Assembly: GCF_043643765.1 (NCBI RefSeq)
Contig: NZ_JBHZSP010000012.1
Coordinates: 62,001-126,000 of the forward strand
Direction: 5' to 3'
DNA from: Marinomonas posidonica_A
Lineage (GTDB): Bacteria > Pseudomonadota > Gammaproteobacteria > Pseudomonadales > Marinomonadaceae
Length of the DNA: 64,000 bases
Part shown: one piece after another, positions 45,991 to 54,475 of the stretch
Layout: each line of letters begins with the position of its first letter
Numbering within the stretch: the first letter of the stretch is position 1
Notes under the pieces: model-generated
What the model saw: the letters and a program-made list of their open reading frames with translations, nothing else
The model's database searches: none
What the model was told of the DNA's origin: nothing
Translations under genes and position numbers: made by a program

Positions 45991-46767
45991 ATGTCATATT
46001 TTACCAACCAATTGCAAAGCAATATCACCAAAACACTCGAAGCTCTGGCCTCTTGTCCTCCGATTAGACAAACCGAAGCAGACGACCTATGGCAACACCT
46101 AAATACACTTCAAGCACTGAGCCAGGTAGCGATTAAAAATATCCAATATAGAGGTATACCAACGCAATTAGATGAGTTCATTACGATTCAAAACTCAGGA
46201 GGACTGCACATTGACATTAGTGGCTGGCGAATCCAAGCAGGGTCTCCCAAACAACAATATGTCTTTCCAAAAGGCAGCTTTCTACTTCCCTACACCTGCT
46301 TGCAAGTCGACACATCAGGAGACAGTACTTTCAATTTTCAATCCAGTCAGCCTCTGTGGAACAATAAAGGGGATTTAGGCTCTTTACTCGATGACCAAAA
46401 CAAGGTCATTTCTTGTTTAGCGTATGGCAAAAGTGCGCATGATAAAGTCGTCATTAGCCACATGAATTATGATGGCGAAGAACACCGTAGCGAAGGTGAT
46501 GAATTCGTTGAAATCAGCAATATATCAGATTGTGATGTCATATTAGATGAGTGGCGTTTAGACGCTATCACAAATCAAAATGAATTCTGCTTTCCCATAC
46601 ATACTAAGCTTAACGCGTTCACCTCGATCAAAGTCTACACCAATAAAACAGACTTAAAACCAGACGAATTCAGTTTTAACAGTCCTAGAGCCATTTGGAA
46701 CAACTCTGGCGGAGGCTGCCAGCTGCTTGATTATCAAGGTTGCCAAGTTTCAGAATACCGTTACTAA
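45991..46767 (+). CDS. Protein with two lamin-tail domains
   Basis: A 258-residue protein. After a helical start (1-50) come two immunoglobulin-like lamin-tail repeats, about residues 55-150 (EFITIQNSGGLHIDISGWRI...FPKGSFLLPYTCLQV) and 155-258 (EFVEISNISDCDVILDEWRL...FPIHTKLNAFTSIKVY). Both end with an LWNN/IWNN-G box. No signal peptide is visible, which is unusual since bacterial lamin-tail domains are mostly in exported proteins. It probably mediates protein or nucleic-acid contact. It lies 37 bases after the preceding gene. Confidence 0.8.
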   Translation: MSYFTNQLQSNITKTLEALASCPPIRQTEADDLWQHLNTLQALSQVAIKNIQYRGIPTQLDEFITIQNSGGLHIDISGWRIQAGSPKQQYVFPKGSFLLPYTCLQVDTSGDSTFNFQSSQPLWNNKGDLGSLLDDQNKVISCLAYGKSAHDKVVISHMNYDGEEHRSEGDEFVEISNISDCDVILDEWRLDAITNQNEFCFPIHTKLNAFTSIKVYTNKTDLKPDEFSFNSPRAIWNNSGGGCQLLDYQGCQVSEYRY

Positions 46768-46781
46768 AGGGGTAATTGCCA

Positions 46782-47711
46782 GTGACGAACGATGAGGCAA
46801 GCAAAACATCTTCCAGCGCTCAAAAAGAACTGATTAAGCTCGCTGAAGACAGTCGTTGTTTATTGCACTATGTTGCTCGTCACGGCAATTTAACCATTAG
46901 CCCAGAAATCGCCAAAGGCATTACCACGGTCAGTACAAAAATAGAAAACGATAATTGGTCCGTAGGCGATGAAATATACTTAATTCAATGTTATGACCGA
47001 CTAGCACGTCAAATTTATCCAGTCACGATAGAAAGCATTAAAGCTGTAGTACCGATCATCACAAATGGTAAACAATCCAAACCAACAGCGTCTAAAACCA
47101 TCACCTTATATCGCTATTACACCGTCTTCACATTACTCTTCTTATTAATGGTGCAGATGTTTTATCTCTTTGGTTATACCTTGCTTGAAGATTTAAAACC
47201 CTTTCCCCAGCCTATCTCCGGCCCGCTTCCTGATGATATTGAAGCGAATTATCAATTACTAAAACAATGGAATTTTTTGTGGATGTTCGGCCAAACAATT
47301 CAACTTGACGTCCCCCTAGATAAGCAACATTTCGGCATTGAGTTCTCAGCTAATCTGATTGCTGCCCAATCTTTTATACAAATGTTGCAAAGCTATTTAC
47401 TGCCCTTAATCTACGGATTATTAGGCGCTTTAATCTTTGTCTTACGCACCCTTTTACAGCAAGTAAGAAGTCTGACTTATACCGCCAGCCGGGAAATCGG
47501 CTATCGCTTACGTTTAACCCTAGGCTGTCTTGCGGGCATGATTACAGGCTGGTTTCTTAAACCCGAAATGGGAGAAATGGCACTTTCTCCCATGGCTTTG
47601 GCTTTCTTAGCAGGCTACAGCATCGAAGTTCTCTTTTCGTTGCTCGATAAACTCATAGACAGTCTGCGTCGTCAGACCAATTCTACGCCCCCCCCCCCCC
47701 CTTCTCATTAG
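46782..47711 (+). CDS. Multi-pass membrane protein, unknown
   Basis: A protein of about 309 residues: cytoplasmic N-terminus, then helices near residues 109-132, 204-227, 246-262 and 268-293. The GTG at 46782 is chosen because AGGGG lies 9 bases upstream; a TTG at 46776 is too close to it. The C-terminus runs through a poly-C tract and ends NSTPPPPPSH. I do not recognise a family. It may form a membrane complex with the neighbouring single-span protein. Confidence 0.78.
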   Translation: MTNDEASKTSSSAQKELIKLAEDSRCLLHYVARHGNLTISPEIAKGITTVSTKIENDNWSVGDEIYLIQCYDRLARQIYPVTIESIKAVVPIITNGKQSKPTASKTITLYRYYTVFTLLFLLMVQMFYLFGYTLLEDLKPFPQPISGPLPDDIEANYQLLKQWNFLWMFGQTIQLDVPLDKQHFGIEFSANLIAAQSFIQMLQSYLLPLIYGLLGALIFVLRTLLQQVRSLTYTASREIGYRLRLTLGCLAGMITGWFLKPEMGEMALSPMALAFLAGYSIEVLFSLLDKLIDSLRRQTNSTPPPPPSH

Positions 47712-47934
47712 CTTTTTTTATGGCATCATCAATGAAGGTTTTCGCCAATTTCTCTAACATCTTATTCGTGTCGTCTTGCAAATCTTTAGGGGTCTTTTTG
47801 CCTAATAAAACCAGCTGTAACGTCATGTTTACTTTAGCCAGTTGCTGGAATTGTTCTGGCGTGAGTTTTGGCTTTTGTGGTTTTGGCTTTAATGTATCCA
47901 AGACAATCTTTAATGTTTTCTCTAAGTCGCCCAT
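47683..47934 (-). CDS. Small Lys-rich helical protein, unknown
   Basis: An 83-residue protein rich in Lys, Leu and Gln (LEKTLKIVLDTLKPKPQKPKLTPEQFQQLAKVNMTLQLVLLGKK), with an amphipathic C-terminal helix and tail GGGGA. It converges on, and overlaps by 29 bases, the membrane protein above; both genes end in the poly-C/poly-G tract. The overlapping plus-strand frame at 47720-48025 lacks such protein character, so this strand is preferred. The upstream SD is weak. Confidence 0.55.
   Translation of the reverse strand: MGDLEKTLKIVLDTLKPKPQKPKLTPEQFQQLAKVNMTLQLVLLGKKTPKDLQDDTNKMLEKLAKTFIDDAIKKANEKGGGGA
47688..47701. repeat. C14 homopolymer at convergent gene ends
   Basis: Fourteen consecutive C residues lie at the 3' ends of the convergent genes ending at 47711 (plus) and 47683 (minus). 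Slippage there would shift the C-terminus of both proteins. It could be a phase-variable tract or a place where sequencing miscounted. Confidence 0.85.
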
Positions 47935-48070
47935 ATCGGCTGTCCAAAACCCATATTCTCCTTTTTTTGGGACAACATCACTCGGGCAAACAACTGCACC
48001 GATAAGCCTGAGTTTTTCACTATAAACTGATCCACACTATCAACCTCATTCATCAAACCAAGGAATCCAC

Positions 48071-48496
48071 ATGAAAAAGCGACTTCCTCTCTTTTGTCTG
48101 CTGCTCAGTGTTATCTGGTTCAGCGGATGCTCTATCCAACTTGTTTCTTCCTATGATGCAAAAACCCTTGAACAAATGGAGCGCATCAACCAAGACATTG
48201 ATCGCTTCTACCTGACCTTACAGACACAGTCAGAGTCCGACCGGACTTACGAACTGTTCTCTGATCAATATTTAAACATTGAAGTCAACATTCGAAGTTT
48301 AGAAAGACGCCAAGCTATGCGTGATAAAAACGAAGAAACGCTAGCCCAAACAAAGACGCTCAACGCCTTTTGGCAGCAAGATATGACTAACCATAAACGC
48401 CAGAATTCAGTATCCGATTTCATTATTAAACGCCGCATGGACCAATATCAGCGACTAATGAAAACCCTTATTCAAGGGGAAATGGCCAAACAATAA
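48071..48496 (+). CDS. Small lipoprotein
   Basis: A 141-residue lipoprotein: signal peptide KKRLPLFCLLLSVIWFSGCS with Cys at 20. The mature part is a long amphipathic helix region (EQMERINQDIDRFYLTLQTQSESDR and later IIKRRMDQYQRLMKTL), likely a coiled coil. No family was recognised. It stands between the small antisense gene and a 99-residue protein 21 bases further on. Confidence 0.8.
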   Translation: MKKRLPLFCLLLSVIWFSGCSIQLVSSYDAKTLEQMERINQDIDRFYLTLQTQSESDRTYELFSDQYLNIEVNIRSLERRQAMRDKNEETLAQTKTLNAFWQQDMTNHKRQNSVSDFIIKRRMDQYQRLMKTLIQGEMAKQ

Positions 48497-48517
48497 CCAC
48501 GAGTAGGAGACAGGAAA

Positions 48518-48817
48518 ATGAAGCATATTTTTAACCAAATTGTTAAACAAACATTAGATCAAGTAGAAGATTCCCCCTTAAAAAATGCTCTTGGTGAAGC
48601 CTTAACCAGTAGCTTAACAAAACAACAAGACACCCTGAGTGCCTTACTACAAGCCAAACAAGAAGGGGTTATTTCGCAAGAAGAACTCGACATGGAACTG
48701 AACAGAGAAAAAGACATACTGGAAGCTGAAATGCTCACCAAACAAATTACGGCCAAAGCGGAAGTCCAAAAATTGGTCAATGATGCCATCCAGTCTCTGA
48801 GCAAAGGCCTTCTTTAA
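48518..48817 (+). CDS. Small helical protein, unknown
   Basis: A 99-residue, largely alpha-helical protein (VKQTLDQVEDSPLKNALGEALTSSLTKQQ; TKQITAKAEVQKLVNDAIQSLSKGLL). It has no signal peptide and no cysteine. SD AGGAGACAGG is close to the ATG. It may be a cytosolic partner of the lipoprotein or of the reb proteins; the alanine/serine-rich helical style is similar, but no clear homology is seen. Confidence 0.75.
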   Translation: MKHIFNQIVKQTLDQVEDSPLKNALGEALTSSLTKQQDTLSALLQAKQEGVISQEELDMELNREKDILEAEMLTKQITAKAEVQKLVNDAIQSLSKGLL

Positions 48818-48870
48818 GCCAATGAGGCAAGTAGACTGTTACTTGCCTCCCTCCAGTCAAGGAGAGGAAA

Positions 48871-49491
48871 ATGAAACGTCCCAAACGTCGTGTGGTCCAC
48901 ATTACCTATGGTTTTCGCCTCAACACGCGCTCAAAATCAACGAAGAAGCGAGTAAAAAAAGCCCAATCACCCTCACAACAACCACAGCGGCAATCAGACA
49001 AGTCACCGACTGAAGCCACAGAAAAACAAGCACTCACGTCGCAAACGTGCGTTGTTAACGCGAGTAGCCCCTTGGTTCATTTCGACTTTAGCTGCAACCC
49101 TTATCAACAATTCATGGACAACCTTTCCATACAGCTCCCAGATCTGCCTCAAGGCACCTTTATCCGGGACGCTTCCAACCACCAAACACAAGATCACTAC
49201 ACTGCTAACAGTCAAACCAAGCAATCAGCCAATACCCATACCTCAGTGCAAGATGAACAGACAGATAACAATAAAAGCAACGAGCATTCAGACAGCGAAG
49301 AGACAAAGGGTGATGATACTGACGACGAAGAAAGCGCCACGGCACGGATGACAAACAACGAAATACCCGACCAAATACTCTCAGGCCAAACAGACAAAAA
49401 CGCCTCTCCTGCTCGTACAGCCCTGCTCGTCAGCCCTTGCCTTCATGACTTATCGAATATTCCGTCATGTATGCTGGCATCAAACCATTAA
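48871..49491 (+). CDS. Low-complexity Gln/Ser/Asp-rich protein
   Basis: A 206-residue protein: basic start (MKRPKRRVVHITYGFRLNTRSK) followed by lysine/glutamine-rich linker, one short ordered block (about 65-100: HFDFSCNPYQQFMDNLSIQLPDLP), and an acidic, disordered stretch (about 110-165: EQTDNNKSNEHSDSEETK, DDTDDEESATARM). The C-terminal part has cysteines. No domain was recognised. The upstream AAGGAGAGG is a strong SD, which supports its being a real gene. Confidence 0.65.
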   Translation: MKRPKRRVVHITYGFRLNTRSKSTKKRVKKAQSPSQQPQRQSDKSPTEATEKQALTSQTCVVNASSPLVHFDFSCNPYQQFMDNLSIQLPDLPQGTFIRDASNHQTQDHYTANSQTKQSANTHTSVQDEQTDNNKSNEHSDSEETKGDDTDDEESATARMTNNEIPDQILSGQTDKNASPARTALLVSPCLHDLSNIPSCMLASNH

Positions 49492-49586
49492 TCCAACCGT
49501 GTGATTAAAAGGTTCCACCGAGTCTCTCTATAGAGAACAGCCTATTCTTCTAGTCTCAATGAATTATCACCCTATAGGAGAACACA

Positions 49587-50303
49587 ATGAGCCAACTCAT
49601 TTTTCGATTATGTGAAGCATCAGACGGGCGGATATTTGCCTGCCTTTCCGATCAGCCCAATGTCGAAGATGTCTTCGACAGCGGCTACAAAGTGGCCTAC
49701 AAAAACCGAGATAATTCGAATGGCACAGAGCTATTAGCGAGCTGGCGCAGTTCCTTCATCGTGAAATCTGCAGAGTTTAACAAGCTACCCGAAGATGCTG
49801 AATTACCCGCAGAGCTCCAATCTGCCTTCGACACCATGATGGCCTCTCTAATCAAAGGCGTCGATGTATTCTTCTGCGACTACAACTTAGGAATACAAGC
49901 TAACGCTCCCATCTGTAATAACATCATGGACAACTATAAATCCACCGACTTTGTTCTTTTTTCATGTGAAGAAATGATAGGCAACGATCCAAGAACCCAA
50001 CCTTACCTAGTGTCTTATGCTGCGCCGCGTTATCCAGATACTGGCAACATAGGACGACAACACCGCATTTACAGCAAAACCGATGCCTTTGCCTTCTGCC
50101 AAGCCGTTCACGCCATTGTAGTACAAAGAGAAAAAGATGCGCTTACTGGTGGCCACATTCGCACCGAGCTCGACCCTTACATTAATCAGGAAAACGTCGA
50201 AAAAAGTCACGCCGAAAATGCCATTAACCAGTTTGTAAAAGCCATTCAGCACAGCAATGGGACAGCCCAAACTAACTTAGCGCTCGCTGGACCAGAACAA
50301 TAG
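49587..50303 (+). CDS. Receiver-like protein of unknown role
   Basis: A 238-residue protein. The central and C-terminal part recalls a response-regulator receiver fold: a strand ending in aspartate (GVDVFFCDYNLG), a strand ending in serine (TDFVLFSCEE) and a lysine after a strand (RIYSKTDAFAFCQAVHAIV), the three conserved positions of a receiver. There is a long insertion between them and no DNA-binding domain. The N-terminus (about 1-60) is unassigned. A strong SD (AGGAGA) precedes the ATG. It could be a stand-alone phospho-acceptor or a degenerate receiver; I rate this as suggestive. Confidence 0.6.
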   Translation: MSQLIFRLCEASDGRIFACLSDQPNVEDVFDSGYKVAYKNRDNSNGTELLASWRSSFIVKSAEFNKLPEDAELPAELQSAFDTMMASLIKGVDVFFCDYNLGIQANAPICNNIMDNYKSTDFVLFSCEEMIGNDPRTQPYLVSYAAPRYPDTGNIGRQHRIYSKTDAFAFCQAVHAIVVQREKDALTGGHIRTELDPYINQENVEKSHAENAINQFVKAIQHSNGTAQTNLALAGPEQ

Positions 50304-50388
50304 CCACTAAGGAATATTTCCCTTAACAATCAGGTTCATGGTCGCATCAAAGCGGATTTTTTCACCCTAAACATGCAGGAGACACGAC

Positions 50389-50982
50389 ATGATACAGCAA
50401 TCCTTGCTCGCTAAAATCGCGGCTCAGTATGACTTCGATCATGCAAACAAGATCATCGCGCGACCACAGTGCAAACCTTTCAGTCGTTCCTGGATGGCGG
50501 TCGAATTTAGCCTTCCTCTTAGCCAGATTCTTGATGTGACGGGCATTCAATATGCCTGTCCCTATCAACAAGACGACCAATATTACAAACACAATGCCAA
50601 AACCAATCAAGTTAAGCAGAGTGAAAGAAGAAGCGCCTCGAAAGCGGATTTAAAACTCGCCACAGCCGGCAAACAGTATTGGTTTGAATTTCATGTCCTC
50701 CACCAAGATGACCTTGCCGTTGGAAAAGAACTGAACAGACTCTATGACGATGCCAACCGTGTTAGAGCCTTACGTGACGCCCTGCCTAAAGACGACATCC
50801 TTTTATTTATTGGACTGTGGGGACGATTTAACAGCCAAGATATCCAACAATTCCAACCACTGGATAACCACAAAGAATGCGCTTATGTGCTCGACAGTGG
50901 CCTCACCGGCAGCGGTCAAATTTCGCGTCTGTGTCAGATGAAAAAAAGCGGTGAAGAACGATTTTTATTGGCCGCATTTTAA
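50389..50982 (+). CDS. Possible restriction-endonuclease-fold protein
   Basis: A 197-residue protein. The middle part has KADLKLATAGKQYWFEFHV, then ELNRLYDDANRVRALRDAL and ILLFIGLWGRF. This resembles the PD-(D/E)xK pattern (D, about 13 residues, ExK), but the lysine place is taken by His (EFH). It may be inactive, divergent, or not related. No membrane segment is visible. It starts 85 bases after the receiver-like gene in the same direction. Confidence 0.55.
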   Translation: MIQQSLLAKIAAQYDFDHANKIIARPQCKPFSRSWMAVEFSLPLSQILDVTGIQYACPYQQDDQYYKHNAKTNQVKQSERRSASKADLKLATAGKQYWFEFHVLHQDDLAVGKELNRLYDDANRVRALRDALPKDDILLFIGLWGRFNSQDIQQFQPLDNHKECAYVLDSGLTGSGQISRLCQMKKSGEERFLLAAF

Positions 50983-51033
50983 TACCCATGCCATACGGAT
51001 AAATCAAAAACAGTCCCTATAGAGGAATTAGTT

Positions 51034-52626
51034 ATGTGCAAAAATAAACATACAGCCCCGCTCACCAATCAAAGCCCTCACGGAGGGCCACTTAAGAACG
51101 ACCAAAGCAACCGCAAAGTGCCTCCGTTAGATTTACGTAATTGGAGAATGGGTGGGCCCAATTTCAAAACAATAGTAGAGCAAGCAAGAAAAGATAACAG
51201 GCCTCTCTTATTTTATGTCTGGTTTGGACCAGGAAGTCCAACAAAAGATAAATGGTGGGAACCTCAACCACAAGATTGCCCTTACGAACAAACAAAGCAA
51301 GAAATAGGATACAGCCCAGACGAACAGAAACACATAAAAGAGAGTGCGGCTTTTTCAGCCATGCGATGCGGCCCTTGCTATCAAACAATAAGAAACATCA
51401 ATTGTTTAAAGCGGCAAGACGATGGCCAATTTGAAATCGATAAGACAGGTGATAACGAGCAAGCGTTAAAACCCGTCATCATCTTAGTTGCTTGGTCCAG
51501 TCAAGGGGATGAAGGGACTGCTATCCAAGCATGGAAAGACACCTATGACCCATTAAATAAGCTCGCTAAAGCCACTCCGTGGGTTTGGTTTGGCGACATC
51601 TTGCACTCTTATATTGAATGGAAAAAAGATATAGATAACAACACGGAAATTCAAAAACACCTTGATCGCGCCGCTGGTGGGCACCATCACAGCGCCATCA
51701 TTACCGGTAAAGAAATATTAGCGCTTTTACTCCGTAGCCATTTTGGTGGTTTAACCACAGACACTACCGTGCTTCCAGCCATCATTGGGAAAGATTATGA
51801 CCCTGGTGCCTACCAAAAAACAGGTGAAAGGCATCATTATTACTTTAACGACATAGGAAGTGGAATCTCAGATGAAGGCTGGACCGTCATGCCCTTACAT
51901 GCTTCTTCAGAGTATGCAGAAAGCAAAATAATACGAGACCTAAATACTCTATTTAGTAAACCAGTCAGCGCAGGTCCTACTCAAAACCGAAACCAAGGTG
52001 GCGTGGTGTACCAAGGACAACCTAAAGATACCTCTCCCAATGTGGGCTATAGGCCAAAAGGTGATAATCATTTAGTGACTTATGACTACCAAACGAACGA
52101 CGGCAGAATCGGAAACGATAGCCTTGAGTGGCAACACTTAGATTTATTAGACGTCTTTTTAAACTATACGCCCTACCAGCGTTTAAGCCCTGTCAATTTG
52201 GCTCTTGACGTTTTTTTAGAAGGTACTCAAGCCTTAATACCCGGTGTATATGAAACCTTAGAAGTCTACAATGCCTACCGGGGCCCCGCCACACTCAGTG
52301 CTGCCGCGACGGAATGCTATCAAAGCGCTAAAATACAAAATCCTCCTTCTCCCGAACCAGATGATGTTTGGAAAAATCGCACCATTACAAAAATGGGCAC
52401 AACGCCTCACGTCACATACATTTCAAAAGACAGCACAATAAAAGGCTATTTTGAAACCCGCAACCCAACCCCCGATCAGTTAAAACAGGGTCAAAATATC
52501 CGCGATGTTCTTGGATCAGAAGGTTACATGCTCATGAAAGAGCTCAGCCTAGTGAAACTTTGGTCAGGTGGATGGAAAGCACCGCAAAATTTCGCTGTAC
52601 CTATTACGCCACGAAAAAAACAATAA
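51034..52626 (+). CDS. Large orphan protein
   Basis: A 530-residue soluble protein without signal peptide or membrane segment. Visible features are a Cys-rich N-terminal part with RCGPCYQTI (CxxC), WW/DCPY, a central DRAAGGHHHSAIITGKEILALLLRSHFGG (three adjacent histidines) and GERHHYYFND, and a Pro-rich segment. CxxC and His clusters suggest a metal site. No family was recognised. GAGGAATTAGTT precedes the ATG. It is the last gene of the accessory cluster. Confidence 0.65.
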   Translation: MCKNKHTAPLTNQSPHGGPLKNDQSNRKVPPLDLRNWRMGGPNFKTIVEQARKDNRPLLFYVWFGPGSPTKDKWWEPQPQDCPYEQTKQEIGYSPDEQKHIKESAAFSAMRCGPCYQTIRNINCLKRQDDGQFEIDKTGDNEQALKPVIILVAWSSQGDEGTAIQAWKDTYDPLNKLAKATPWVWFGDILHSYIEWKKDIDNNTEIQKHLDRAAGGHHHSAIITGKEILALLLRSHFGGLTTDTTVLPAIIGKDYDPGAYQKTGERHHYYFNDIGSGISDEGWTVMPLHASSEYAESKIIRDLNTLFSKPVSAGPTQNRNQGGVVYQGQPKDTSPNVGYRPKGDNHLVTYDYQTNDGRIGNDSLEWQHLDLLDVFLNYTPYQRLSPVNLALDVFLEGTQALIPGVYETLEVYNAYRGPATLSAAATECYQSAKIQNPPSPEPDDVWKNRTITKMGTTPHVTYISKDSTIKGYFETRNPTPDQLKQGQNIRDVLGSEGYMLMKELSLVKLWSGGWKAPQNFAVPITPRKKQ

Positions 52627-52897
52627 GATTAATAATATTAGTGATGCTGCTTGATGCCCTACATGAATTGTGGGGCAATAACCTAATAGCAAAGATATAA
52701 GACTGAATTATCTCATAGAAAAACTTAGCTTTCAGTGAATAAATACAATATTAGTTGTAGCCTCTTAATTCCCGCCTTAAAGAAATAACAATTAACCACT
52801 ACAACACGATCCTCGATTAAGCTTGTATAAAGACTTAGATTTGCTCAAAAAATGCTTAACTAAGCTCCTTCTCTATCCCCCTTTAAAAGGCAAAGGC

Positions 52898-53371
52898 TCA
52901 AAGCAATAGTCGCCGCTTTACCGGGGTCGATTTTACAATAGCGGTATTGGTATCCGCTATTTCTGCAACACGATCAAGAATAGGGTCAAGAATAGGGTCA
53001 AGATCGCTGATATCTTGTAAATACAAGCGGGCAATATAACAATCGTCTCCCGTTACCTTATCGCATTCGACAAACTCAGCGATGGACTCTATCAGGCTTT
53101 CCAATTGTTTCACTTTGCCAGGGTGTTGGCGCATGCGCACAATGGCCATCAGACGATAGCCTAACACCACAGGGTTAACCTCAATGCGATAGCCCGAAAT
53201 AACGCCATTCTCTTCCAGTCGTTTTAATCGTTCATTCACACTGGGGGCCGTCATACCGACAGCGCGAGCGAGTTCAGCAATGGGCGTTCTGGCATTGTCA
53301 TACAGAAGCTCAATCAGCTTAACATCGGTACCATCAAGGTGGATTTGATAATTTCCAAGTCGATTTCGCAT
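52898..53371 (-). CDS. Lrp/AsnC family transcriptional regulator
   Basis: A 157-residue regulator with N-terminal HTH (LDGTDVKLIELLYDNARTPIAELARAVGMTAPSVNERLKRLEENGVI) and a C-terminal RAM ligand-binding domain. Start at 53371 (MRNRLGNYQ), with SD GAGGT eight bases upstream; the frame continues upstream without similarity. An in-frame 15-base duplication codes LDPILDPILDRV near the C-terminus. It is divergent from the EamA/isochorismatase genes and probably regulates them. Confidence 0.9.
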   Translation of the reverse strand: MRNRLGNYQIHLDGTDVKLIELLYDNARTPIAELARAVGMTAPSVNERLKRLEENGVISGYRIEVNPVVLGYRLMAIVRMRQHPGKVKQLESLIESIAEFVECDKVTGDDCYIARLYLQDISDLDPILDPILDRVAEIADTNTAIVKSTPVKRRLLL

Positions 53372-53500
53372 TTTTACCTCTAATCTATACGGCAATTTCT
53401 TTAATTTGCCTTTATTTCCATATGCCAAAAACCTTGATGACACTTTAATCTATTCTCTGTAGCGTATCGTTTCAATCACCGTCTATACAAGGAGAAAACC

Positions 53501-54475
53501 ATGAAAGGCTCAACCATTAATATCGGCTCCTTTGAACTCATTCTCGCCATGATGCTGTCAGGCACCATTGGCTATTTTGTCATTAACTCAGCGCAAGACT
53601 TTTGGAATGTGGTGTTTTTTCGCTGTGCCATTGCAGCGGTTGTCTTAGGTATATACGCCTATTTCTCAGGCGTGATTCGTCGTGGTTTTTTTCAACCCAG
53701 TGTACTGATCATGATCATTCTGGGAGGCATAACCTTAGTGGGAAATTGGGTTTTTCTATTCGCATCGTTCAACTTTATCCCTTTTTCTATCGCAACCGTT
53801 GCCTACCATATGCAACCCCTCTTTTTGGTGTTAGCCGGCACACTGATAGCAAAAGAAAAATTGTCCATAGGATTAGTATTCTGGCTTCTCATGGCGTTTG
53901 TTGGCTTATTTCTCATGACCGAACTTAATTGGAACGATATGCGTCAATTGTGGGTAGAGGAATCCACTGAAACCAGTTCAGTGGCTTTTTGGGGGTTATT
54001 ACTCGCCTTGGGGGCCGCCATCCTCTATACCGTGACGACCATGATTACGAAGCAAGTCAGCAAAGTACCCTCAACCTTTGTCGCGTTAGTACAGGTTATG
54101 GTTGGTATAGTTATGCTCTTGCCATTTGCGGATTTCAACAACTTACCAACTCAAACCAGTCAGTGGTTAGACCTACTGATATTAGGAGCAGTGTTGACTG
54201 GCTTTATGTACATCATCATGTACGACAGCTTCCAAAAATTGCCCACCAGCTTGATTGCTTTGCTGTCTTTTATTTATCCGATAACAGCACTGGTAGTGGA
54301 TCATTTGGCTTTCGCGACTCATATTTGTCAGCTACAAATATTGGGGGTCATTCTTATCTTACTGGCTGTCAGCGCGGTGAAATTTAATTGGACAATTTCG
54401 AGCTATTTAATGATATTAAAAAAACGCGATTCAAAAGAGCAAAGTGCCAGTAACCAAACAACTAAGGAATCATGA
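53501..54475 (+). CDS. EamA family transporter
   Basis: A 324-residue membrane protein with ten hydrophobic helices and the two EamA repeats. It probably exports a metabolite or amino acid. The substrate is unknown, but the divergent Lrp-type regulator points to amino acids or derivatives. The stop overlaps the start of the isochorismatase gene by four bases. Confidence 0.9.
   Translation: MKGSTINIGSFELILAMMLSGTIGYFVINSAQDFWNVVFFRCAIAAVVLGIYAYFSGVIRRGFFQPSVLIMIILGGITLVGNWVFLFASFNFIPFSIATVAYHMQPLFLVLAGTLIAKEKLSIGLVFWLLMAFVGLFLMTELNWNDMRQLWVEESTETSSVAFWGLLLALGAAILYTVTTMITKQVSKVPSTFVALVQVMVGIVMLLPFADFNNLPTQTSQWLDLLILGAVLTGFMYIIMYDSFQKLPTSLIALLSFIYPITALVVDHLAFATHICQLQILGVILILLAVSAVKFNWTISSYLMILKKRDSKEQSASNQTTKES

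Noticed and set aside
47720..48025. Plus-strand frame of 101 residues
   Set aside because: It overlaps the better Lys-rich gene on the other strand and reads as hydrophobic, Ser/Phe/Cys-rich sequence without a domain or SD.
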